Assembly (NCBI GenBank): GCA_013329295.1
Contig: DUKP01000083.1
Coordinates: 8,408 to 17,087, forward strand
Direction: 5' to 3'
Length of the DNA: 8,680 nucleotides
DNA from: Candidatus Poseidoniaceae archaeon
GTDB taxonomy: Archaea; Thermoplasmatota; Poseidoniia; Poseidoniales; Poseidoniaceae
Shown here: positions 1 through 5,358 of the stretch, piece after piece
Layout: each line of letters begins with the position of its first letter
How positions within the stretch are numbered: the stretch's first letter is position 1
The notes under the pieces: model-generated
Seen by the model: only the letters and a program-made list of their open reading frames with translations
Told to the model about the DNA's origin: nothing
Database searches by the model: none
Position numbers and translations under genes: made by a program

Positions 1-884
1 GATAGTTTTTTGCTAACTCTTTTGGATAATTTTAATGCTTCTGATTCCGCACTTTTTCTAGTTCCAACAAAAATCAATAATTGACCTTCTTCATCTATTG
101 AATCACTTAATGCCACCCATGTTGGATGTGATTTCGGACCCAATAAATCTCGAGGAGGTTTTAATTCACTTGGCTGAGTAGATAATGCAGATGATTGAAC
201 CATTCTTGGTTCCAAATGTAAATCATGAAAAGTGCTATACTCAAGAGCAACAGGTCGCCAATTAGACATAATCAATTCTGCATTTAGCCATGCTGCTAAA
301 TCTTCACAATTCCCTACTGTTGCAGATAATGCAATAATTTGAGCTGAAGGTTTTAGATATCTCAATTTAGTGAGGTTTATTTCCAAAGTTGGACCTCTAT
401 TTGAGTCATTCATCAAATGAAATTCATCGGCTACAATTATTGAAACTCTTGACATTGTTTCAGAGCGGTTTCTAATTATTGAATCTAATTTCTCAGAAGT
501 ACAAACTAAAATATCACATTCATCAATTTTTTTTGCCTCTGAAGTTGAATCGCCAATTCCGAGCCCGATTGTTAAGTCAAGGGCTTTACCTAATTGTGAT
601 AATTCTTCATATTTTTCGCTAGCAAGTGCCTTTAGTGGGACAATGTATACAGCCTTAGAACCAACATCATCAAGCAATAATTTTCGTAAAATAGCAATAT
701 AGGCAATTAATGATTTCCCACTTGCGGTAGGAATCGCAATTAATGCATTACTGTTCGAAAAGATTGGTTTCATTGACTCTTCTTGAGGTGGGTGAAGTTT
801 CTCTATACCCCATTCTGCAACAAAAAATTGACGGGCTTTGTCTGGCAGATCTAAGTCAATGATTGACATTGTTTTGTCTGCCAT
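1..884 (-). CDS. hel308: Hel308-like Ski2-family DNA helicase, N-terminal part (runs off the left edge)
   Basis: Superfamily 2 helicase; the first 294 residues are visible and the 3' end lies outside the window. Motifs read directly: Q-motif region HPPQEES (31-37), Walker A PTASGKS (52-58), motif Ia PLKALASEK (83-91), Ib TSEKLDS (129-135), motif II DEFH (153-156), RGPTLE (163-168), motif III ALSAT (185-189), the Hel308-like WLNAELIMSNWRPV (199-212) and motif IV LLIFVGTR (269-276). So RecA domain 1 and the start of domain 2 are present; the winged-helix, ratchet and HLH parts are not. Known for the family: ATP-dependent 3'-5' unwinding at stalled forks, role in repair and recombination. The ATG at 882-884 was chosen; an ATG five codons later is an alternative. 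No Shine-Dalgarno precedes it. Motif II reads DEFH instead of the usual DEIH/DEVH/DEAH. The family call is strong; an uncharacterised Ski2 paralogue remains possible. Confidence 0.88.
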   Translation of the reverse strand, partial: MADKTMSIIDLDLPDKARQFFVAEWGIEKLHPPQEESMKPIFSNSNALIAIPTASGKSLIAYIAILRKLLLDDVGSKAVYIVPLKALASEKYEELSQLGKALDLTIGLGIGDSTSEAKKIDECDILVCTSEKLDSIIRNRSETMSRVSIIVADEFHLMNDSNRGPTLEINLTKLRYLKPSAQIIALSATVGNCEDLAAWLNAELIMSNWRPVALEYSTFHDLHLEPRMVQSSALSTQPSELKPPRDLLGPKSHPTWVALSDSIDEEGQLLIFVGTRKSAESEALKLSKRVSKKL

Positions 885-975
885 GTAACGGGTGTGTTGC
901 CAATAGTCCAAAAGGACAACGCTTGATAATTTGACTCCGACATCAATAAGACCTTTCGATTACTGCATTACCAAC
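885..975. promoter_or_regulatory. Divergent intergenic region with a central AT-rich box
   Basis: This 91-base gap separates the minus-strand helicase start from the plus-strand membrane-protein start and must hold promoters for both. Its most AT-rich element is TTGATAATTTGA at 923-934, about 40-50 bases from each start codon, a plausible place for archaeal TATA-like boxes reading both ways. A small dyad, GTCC-AAAA-GGAC at 906-917, lies between this box and the helicase start and could be an operator or chance. No Shine-Dalgarno is seen before either start, consistent with short-leader or leaderless messages. The promoter role follows from gene orientation; the exact boxes are inference. Confidence 0.4.
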
Positions 976-1599
976 ATGAGCGACGACATGGATTCCATAG
1001 TCGAGGAAAGACTGTCTGTTTTTGATGATGAACCAGACCTAAACGATTGGGTTGAGGTCATGTGTGGTGCTGCTATGGCAGTACTGGGAATTTTCCACTT
1101 GATTGAACCAGGTGACCTAGTAGATGAAAACATCATGAGATGGTTTGCTGCAGCAGTTGTTGCTGCTGGTGCAGTTTGGGCTGGACACGGCCTTAAGGAC
1201 ATGGCAGTTAAAGAAGTAAGGAGATCAATAGCAATATTAGAGATGTCAGATTCCATTGAATCTGGACCAAATCATGGACTGATTAGGGATGTTTTACTCA
1301 ATCCAGGAGCATATAGAGACTTTCTACTAGAAGCATATGATTCCGCTTGGTCAGATGGTGTTATTACCGAAGAAGAATTGAATGAACTCAAATCATTCCA
1401 AACTGCACTTGGAATATCTGATGAAGAAGCTGCTGTAATGAATGTTGAGGCTGCTATGAAGTCGGCTGCTAAAGATGGAGAAATCACTGAAGAAGAAAAG
1501 TCAATGATTACCAAGGCTGCTAAAGAAGCAGATATGGATGCAGATGATGCAATTGAAACTGCAGAGAAAAAGGCTAAAAAAAGTAAATCCAAAAAGTAG
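976..1599 (+). CDS. Small membrane protein with two TerB-like acidic repeats and a Lys-rich tail
   Basis: Encodes 207 residues; I do not recognise a named family for the whole protein. After an acidic N-terminus (1-24) there are two hydrophobic stretches, about 25-43 and 54-73, likely a membrane hairpin. The rest is soluble and acidic, with two similar helical units: AWSDGVITEEE (124-134) and AAKDGEITEEE (164-174), each followed by a helix with a small-residue/acidic pattern. The A-x-x-DG-xIT-x-E-E signature resembles TerB/DjlA-type domains, which are metal-associated helical modules. Residues 198-207 are almost all Lys and Ser. The ATG at 976 is preferred over the in-frame TTG at 931, because that extension would put helicase promoter sequence into the protein. 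It is divergent from the helicase and converges on the SprT-like gene with a 2-base gap. Function unknown; a membrane-anchored stress or metal-sensing role is only inference. Confidence 0.8.
   Translation: MSDDMDSIVEERLSVFDDEPDLNDWVEVMCGAAMAVLGIFHLIEPGDLVDENIMRWFAAAVVAAGAVWAGHGLKDMAVKEVRRSIAILEMSDSIESGPNHGLIRDVLLNPGAYRDFLLEAYDSAWSDGVITEEELNELKSFQTALGISDEEAAVMNVEAAMKSAAKDGEITEEEKSMITKAAKEADMDADDAIETAEKKAKKSKSKK
1567..1595 (-). terminator. Candidate T-tract terminator for the thioesterase/SprT-like operon
   Basis: Read on the minus strand just past the SprT-like stop at 1602, this stretch has three T runs of 5, 7 and 5 bases (complements of the A runs at 1591-1595, 1576-1582 and 1567-1571). 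Archaeal RNA polymerase commonly terminates at T-rich tracts without a hairpin. The tracts are the antisense of the Lys codons at the end of the plus-strand membrane-protein gene, so a single sequence would encode a Lys tail and stop opposing transcription. The T runs are seen; termination is inferred. Confidence 0.4.
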
Positions 1600-1601
1600 T
1601 C

Positions 1602-2135
1602 TCAATTTAATTTGACATCAACTAGAATAGTCATACATTTTCTACACTTATATTTGCCATTACTAGGCTTTTTACGAGGGAATTCCGAATTACAATCTTT
1701 ACAAACCCACAGCCAATTTGCAGTTTTTCTACGCAAGAATTCAGTAAATTTTGGTCCTATTTCTCCAGCATTGACGCCTGGCCAAGAATATTCCAGTTTT
1801 CTAAATAATGAATTATGATGCCTAAATCCTAATGCATGAATAAATTCATGATGTAAGACAAATGCTGCATAAGCATTCCATTGTTGATTTAATAATTCAG
1901 GATGAAGTTCAATTGAGTCTAGAGTTTCAAAGCTTAACTCGCTTTCTGATACTCCTTTTTGCCACTTTGTAACTCCATGTCTTTGTGTTGCGTTTTTTCT
2001 TAGAACTCCAAGTTTGATATTGTACAACGCATCCAGTTCATGATCCTTCCATACGTCCATATCTTGCATTATTTCAATTACTAATTTCCTCAAATCGTCG
2101 AGTTGTTCTTTTTGAGAATTATTCGGTTTGACCAT
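1602..2135 (-). CDS. SprT-like zinc metalloprotein with C-terminal zinc ribbon
   Basis: Encodes 177 residues. The active-site helix HHEFIHALGFRHH (95-107) holds HExxH with His96, Glu97 and His100, and the following HHNSLFRKLE fits the SprT pattern in which a third His precedes a Phe and a helix. The C-terminus carries a C4 ribbon: Cys145/Cys148 and Cys164/Cys167, as in SprT-like proteins with a ribbon appended. Relatives (Spartan/Wss1/SprT group) include proteases that cut DNA-protein crosslinks; whether this one does is not shown. No signal peptide or membrane segment is visible, so it is probably cytoplasmic. The ATG at 2133-2135 lies 4 bases after the thioesterase stop, and AGGTG in the end of that gene, 11 bases upstream, is a weak ribosome-binding match; co-expression is likely. 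The first two His and Gly103/His106 also match HExxHxxGxxH of metzincins, but the rest of the protein fits SprT better. Confidence 0.8.
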   Translation of the reverse strand: MVKPNNSQKEQLDDLRKLVIEIMQDMDVWKDHELDALYNIKLGVLRKNATQRHGVTKWQKGVSESELSFETLDSIELHPELLNQQWNAYAAFVLHHEFIHALGFRHHNSLFRKLEYSWPGVNAGEIGPKFTEFLRRKTANWLWVCKDCNSEFPRKKPSNGKYKCRKCMTILVDVKLN

Positions 2136-2139
2136 TTAT

Positions 2140-2607
2140 TCAATTCCACCTATGATAAGCCGGATGTCCTTCTTTAACGGCGACAAATAGCCCTTTGCCA
2201 CTTGCACAAACCTTTCCATTTGCTTCCAATAATAAGTCAACTTTTACTTTATCACCATCAATCTCTTCAATTTGACTTGTTATGATTAGTTTCTCACCTA
2301 AAGGAGTAGGTCTTCTCAAACTAACTGAATAAGATGCTGTTACAGTGCAAGGTGGCTCTTCAAGGTTATTTTTGTCCATCAATCCAATAGCTGCTGTCCA
2401 ATTTCCGTGACAATCTAACAAGGTCCCTATTATCCCTCCATTAATCATTCCTGGAAATGCTTGATGAGAATCGTTCGGGAGATATTCTAGTACTAAGCCG
2501 TTGTCTATTCTGTGACTTTCAATTCTCAAGCCATCGAGATTTGCTGGGCCACATCCAAAACAAATTGAGTTTGGAGCGTATTCATGTTGAACGCATCTTT
2601 CTGCCAT
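2140..2607 (-). CDS. PaaI-type hotdog-fold acyl-CoA thioesterase
   Basis: Encodes 155 residues, the usual size for a single hotdog domain. The subfamily signature CFGCGPANLDGLRI (16-29) is followed by the central helix GMINGGIIGTLLDCHGNW (53-70), with Asp65 in the position of the usual catalytic acid, and by the strand segments CTVTASYSVSLRRPTPLGEKL (87-107) typical of PaaI/4HBT proteins. These enzymes hydrolyse acyl-CoA thioesters, usually as dimers or tetramers, in the cytoplasm; the substrate cannot be read from sequence. The HGG often found before the helix reads NGG here. Cys5, His8, Cys16 and Cys19 are spaced like a possible metal site. First gene of a minus-strand pair with the SprT-like gene. 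The ATG at 2605-2607 has no Shine-Dalgarno upstream, so a short or absent leader is likely. Confidence 0.83.
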   Translation of the reverse strand: MAERCVQHEYAPNSICFGCGPANLDGLRIESHRIDNGLVLEYLPNDSHQAFPGMINGGIIGTLLDCHGNWTAAIGLMDKNNLEEPPCTVTASYSVSLRRPTPLGEKLIITSQIEEIDGDKVKVDLLLEANGKVCASGKGLFVAVKEGHPAYHRWN

Positions 2608-2696
2608 AATACGTCTATTATTCGGCTGTCTTTGTTACTTGCGATTAATATTACATCAATCGCATCATTCATTGATAAGGAGCCTTTCCCGAGTTC
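2608..2696. promoter_or_regulatory. Divergent intergenic region with dyad around a TATA-like box
   Basis: An 89-base gap between the thioesterase (minus) and the M14 gene (plus). At its centre TAATATTA (2646-2653) is a perfect 8-base palindrome resembling a TATA box on both strands, 39-46 bases from the minus start and 44-51 from the plus start. It lies within an inverted repeat, GCGATT at 2641-2646 and AATCGC at 2658-2663, which could be an operator. TAAGGAG at 2676-2682 matches the Shine-Dalgarno core, but its 14-base spacing to the plus-strand ATG is long. That both genes start from here follows from orientation; the elements are inferred. Confidence 0.42.
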
Positions 2697-4010
2697 ATGG
2701 GCGGCAAAAAAAAGGTCAAGAAGAAAAAAGTTAGGCTGGCCCATGAATTGCCAAAGCGTCGTAAAATTGCTATTCAAGAGGCGCTTAATGCACACAAAAC
2801 AGAAGACCGCCCTGAATGGGATAGAAGTGCTGATTGGGGAAATATCAAATTATTTCGTAAAACCATCAAAACTGGCACAATAAGAACTATTTCGTTACCA
2901 TTGCTTGAAGTTGACCTTGGTGACCCTTGGCCGATACCTGTAACAGTATTACATGGCATTAGACCAGGACCTACAATTACAATTCTAGGTGGAATACATG
3001 GTGACGAATTAACCGGTGCTTCAGCTTGTACGCACTTACTATCAAATTCATTTACTGATATTGGAAAGAGTTTAGATCCTAAACAACTAGCTGGAACAAT
3101 AAGAATAGTACCTGTAGTAAATTTACCTGGATATCGTGGTAAATCTAGATACTTTCCCGATGGTAGAGACTTGAATAGAAATTTCCCAGGAGATTTTAAA
3201 GGTTCAACAACAAAAAGGGTTGCAGCCCAAGTATGGAAATACTTACTTAGCGACAGTGATGCCATTATTGACCTTCATAGTGCGGCAAAAGGCAGATCAA
3301 ATATGCCTCAATTAAGAGTAGATTTAGCACATGCTGGCTCAAATATATTAGCTAAAGCATTTGGTATAGAGATATTACTAGATTCTAAAGCACCTTCGGG
3401 CTCACTCCGCAAAGCAGCAAATGAACAGGATATACCTGCCATAACATATGAGGGAGGAGGAGCGAATTTAATCGACAATACTACCGTCAAAGTTGCTATT
3501 CATGGTGTATTAAATGTTCTAAGGTCGCTTAGAATGATACCTGGTATCCCAAATAGGCCTAGATTTAGGATGTTAGCAAGTGGCTCAAGATGGTTAAGGG
3601 CAGGTGAAGGTGGATTATTGGATATGTTCGTATCAGCTGGCTCAGTTATGCGAGAAGGTGAAGTCATTGCCACTATTTCCGACCCTGCAACACCGGGGCT
3701 TACAGTAGATATTGTTGCACCTGAAGATGGCCTACTGATTGGTGCTGCAACTAATCCTTTTACTGCTTCTGGTATGCCGGTTGGTCATTTCTTACCTGTT
3801 TCAAAACACATTTCATTACTTGAAGAGCAAATAAATTCTAGTGGCCAGTTCATTGTTTGTGGCTCTGATGAAAAGCCATCATGGAGAGAAGAAGTTGATG
3901 TTAGTGAAGTTGCATTAGATGGAGAATGGAGTGGAGGTAGCGTGGATAGTGAATGGGTCAATTCTATCTCAAACCAAAAAAATCTCGATACTTACCAAGA
4001 ATTTGAATAA
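2697..4010 (+). CDS. M14-family zinc deacylase/carboxypeptidase of the AstE/AspA (succinylglutamate desuccinylase/aspartoacylase) group
   Basis: Encodes 437 residues. The zinc site is readable: GGIHGDE (98-104; ligands His101 and Glu104), then DLNRNFPG (158-165) for substrate binding, DLHS (192-195; ligand His194) and YEGGG (251-255; catalytic Glu252). Residues about 291-370 look like a beta barrel-sandwich module, with RAGEGGLLDMFV, GSVMREGEVIA and APEDGLLIGA, as in several AstE/AspA-like enzymes. Relatives remove acyl groups from amino acids (succinylglutamate, N-acetylaspartate, N-acetyl-diaminobutyrate); the substrate here is unknown. Two parts fall outside the usual domain: a very basic N-terminus (Lys4-6, Lys8-11, Arg13, Lys20-Lys23) and an acidic C-terminal tail (from about 391). 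The ATG at 2697 is the only sensible start: an in-frame stop lies 19 bases upstream and the next Met is Met203. It is divergent from the thioesterase and abuts the DRE-TIM synthase end with no gap. Confidence 0.84.
   Translation: MGGKKKVKKKKVRLAHELPKRRKIAIQEALNAHKTEDRPEWDRSADWGNIKLFRKTIKTGTIRTISLPLLEVDLGDPWPIPVTVLHGIRPGPTITILGGIHGDELTGASACTHLLSNSFTDIGKSLDPKQLAGTIRIVPVVNLPGYRGKSRYFPDGRDLNRNFPGDFKGSTTKRVAAQVWKYLLSDSDAIIDLHSAAKGRSNMPQLRVDLAHAGSNILAKAFGIEILLDSKAPSGSLRKAANEQDIPAITYEGGGANLIDNTTVKVAIHGVLNVLRSLRMIPGIPNRPRFRMLASGSRWLRAGEGGLLDMFVSAGSVMREGEVIATISDPATPGLTVDIVAPEDGLLIGAATNPFTASGMPVGHFLPVSKHISLLEEQINSSGQFIVCGSDEKPSWREEVDVSEVALDGEWSGGSVDSEWVNSISNQKNLDTYQEFE
3976..3982 (-). terminator. Candidate T7 tract downstream of the DRE-TIM synthase gene
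   Basis: On the minus strand, a run of seven T lies about 30 bases after the synthase stop codon, inside the antisense of the M14 gene's end. Single T tracts of this size can terminate archaeal transcription. There is no intergenic space for a terminator here, so one serving the synthase would have to lie inside the opposing gene. One tract alone is weak evidence. Confidence 0.3.
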
Positions 4011-5267
4011 TTATTGATTCAAAAATTGGTTAACTGCAGACTCTACTTCGCTATCCAACATGTTTCTTCTTTGCGATTTGGCAACTTCAAACAGATGTGC
4101 AACTAATTCATCTGTTACTTCATAGCCATTTTGTTCCAGCCACCAAATTATATTTGAACGACCTGCCATGTGACCAATTCTAATTACTTGCTTTAGTCCG
4201 AAATCACCTGCTGGTACTCCAGAATATACTCTATCTGCAAGCCAATCATCACCTTTTCTCATGGCCTTAATGACTGCTGAAGCATGAACTCCAGTTCCTG
4301 TCTCAAAAGCATCTTCGCCAAATACTGGATAATTTCTTGGTAATGGGACTTCAATGTATTTGTTTGCTTTCCTCATATATTCATCAAGCAATGTCAAATC
4401 ATTATCAATAACGCCCATCAATTTTAGATTTACCAGGGTTTGGTCAAGGGGAGCATTTCCTGCTCTCTCACCAACACCTAAAGCTGTTCCATGAATCACA
4501 TCCGCACCTGCTTCAACTGCTGCAATATTATTTGCAACGCCTAATCCACGGTCTTGATGACCATGCCAATTAACTTCGATTTCATTTCTCTTGTATCCGC
4601 CATCTTTGATAACTTCCTCATCAACAAAATTGAGTAATTTCTTGACACCATTAGGCGTTACATGCCCGCATGTGTCACATACACACAGCCTTCTAACACC
4701 CAATTCCATTGCTCTTTGATATATTGCTCTAACATCATCTGGATTTGATCTCGTAGTATCTTCAGTAACAAACATTACAGGAACATCGTTTTCAACTGCA
4801 TAAGATACTGCCTTTTCCATTGTTGAAATGAGTTTTTCCATTGTCCAACCTTCAGTATATTGACGTATTGGACTGGTTCCAAGGAATGCTGATGCTTGTA
4901 TTTGAATTCCATGTTGTTCTTGCATTTCGACCAATGGTTCTATGTCATGCATTAATGTTCTAACAGCAGCACCTGGTCTTATTTGATAATCATTATCGAT
5001 TATATGAGAAAGCATTGAATTAATATGTTCTCGGTGGAAAGGCCCTGCTCCTGGTAATCCCAAATCGACTTTTTGAATGCCCAATTTCTCCATGTAAGTC
5101 AATAATTCTTTTTTCTCATCGATTGTTGGATTTCTTGCACTTGGACTTTGCAAACCATCTCTCAAGGTCTCATCATCAAACCAAACACCATGTGGATGAT
5201 TAGCAGGGTTACGATTTATTTCGTAATCAATAATGTTCCAGTCGTAAATCAATTTGCTTGTATCCAT
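4011..5267 (-). CDS. DRE-TIM acyltransferase (isopropylmalate/citramalate/homocitrate synthase-like), no LeuA regulatory domain
   Basis: Encodes 418 residues. The catalytic TIM barrel is clear: DETLRDGLQSP (32-42; Arg36 and Asp37 are the catalytic Arg and metal Asp of the family), EDTTRSNPDDV (169-179), CDTCGHVTP (197-205), HGHQD (235-239; metal ligands His235 and His237) and GVGERAGN (264-271). FETGTGVHAS (321-330) and GLKQVIRIGHMAGRSN (357-372) match the linker subdomains of this family. Members condense acetyl-CoA with a 2-oxo acid in the cytoplasm, as in leucine, isoleucine or lysine synthesis. The LeuA C-terminal allosteric dimer domain is absent, so classical leucine feedback inhibition is not expected. 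HxHND reads HGHQD here, and the RDGLQ form recalls HMG-CoA lyase, so the substrate is left open. The ATG at 5265-5267 is fixed by an upstream in-frame stop. Same strand as gyrA with 69 bases between; cotranscription is possible. Confidence 0.8.
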   Translation of the reverse strand: MDTSKLIYDWNIIDYEINRNPANHPHGVWFDDETLRDGLQSPSARNPTIDEKKELLTYMEKLGIQKVDLGLPGAGPFHREHINSMLSHIIDNDYQIRPGAAVRTLMHDIEPLVEMQEQHGIQIQASAFLGTSPIRQYTEGWTMEKLISTMEKAVSYAVENDVPVMFVTEDTTRSNPDDVRAIYQRAMELGVRRLCVCDTCGHVTPNGVKKLLNFVDEEVIKDGGYKRNEIEVNWHGHQDRGLGVANNIAAVEAGADVIHGTALGVGERAGNAPLDQTLVNLKLMGVIDNDLTLLDEYMRKANKYIEVPLPRNYPVFGEDAFETGTGVHASAVIKAMRKGDDWLADRVYSGVPAGDFGLKQVIRIGHMAGRSNIIWWLEQNGYEVTDELVAHLFEVAKSQRRNMLDSEVESAVNQFLNQ

Positions 5268-5336
5268 TTTACCACCAACAGCGCTTCGGTTGGGTCAACC
5301 ACATGTGTTATTGAATTTGAATCCGTCGATATTAAT
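5268..5336 (-). promoter_or_regulatory. gyrA/synthase intergenic region with TATA-like box and palindromes
   Basis: A 69-base gap. Read on the minus strand it begins with TTAATAT (5329-5335), a TATA-like box 62-68 bases before the synthase ATG. Then come the perfect palindrome CACATGTG (5300-5307) and a 5-base-pair hairpin, GGTTG/CAACC arms with a 3-base loop (5288-5300). GGTGG lies 4 bases before the ATG and is a weak Shine-Dalgarno. The synthase could have its own promoter here, with the dyads in its leader or as an operator, or be read through from gyrA. The elements are seen; the functions are inferred. Confidence 0.35.
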
Positions 5337-5358
5337 TCATTCTTCCTCAAATGAATTA
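5333..5358 (-). other. 9-base-pair inverted repeat spanning the gyrA stop codon
   Basis: TAATTCATT (5333-5341) and AATGAATTA (5350-5358) are perfectly complementary with an 8-base loop, and the gyrA stop (5337-5339) lies within one arm. In the minus-strand mRNA this would form an AU-rich hairpin at the end of gyrA. No U run follows, so an intrinsic terminator is doubtful; a 3'-end stability or processing element is equally possible. Confidence 0.35.

Noticed and set aside
906..917. GTCC-AAAA-GGAC as an RNA hairpin terminator or defined operator
   Set aside because: Four-base arms are too short to claim; it is mentioned only within the divergent region entry.
931..975. TTG-started 15-residue N-terminal extension of the membrane protein
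   Set aside because: It would begin inside the AT-rich promoter box of the divergent region, has no ribosome-binding site, and an ATG at 976 opens an acidic N-terminus typical of the protein.
1534..1560. EF-hand in the membrane protein (acidic DMDADDAIE region)
   Set aside because: The acidic residues do not follow the 12-position loop: the central Gly and the Ile at position 8 are missing. The repeats fit a TerB-like pattern better.
2526..2795. Minus-strand open frame of 89 codons across the thioesterase start and M14 start
   Set aside because: It overlaps two well-supported genes and the divergent promoter region, and its translation shows no family resemblance.
2774..3265. Minus-strand open frame of 163 codons antisense to the M14 gene
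   Set aside because: Its sense partner has a complete M14 zinc site, whereas this frame has no recognisable domain and no separate promoter context.
5338..5350. Tiny leader ORF (GAGG followed by ATG-AAT-TAA) at the gyrA end
   Set aside because: A two-codon frame with a chance GAGG match overlapping the gyrA stop is not enough to call a leader peptide.
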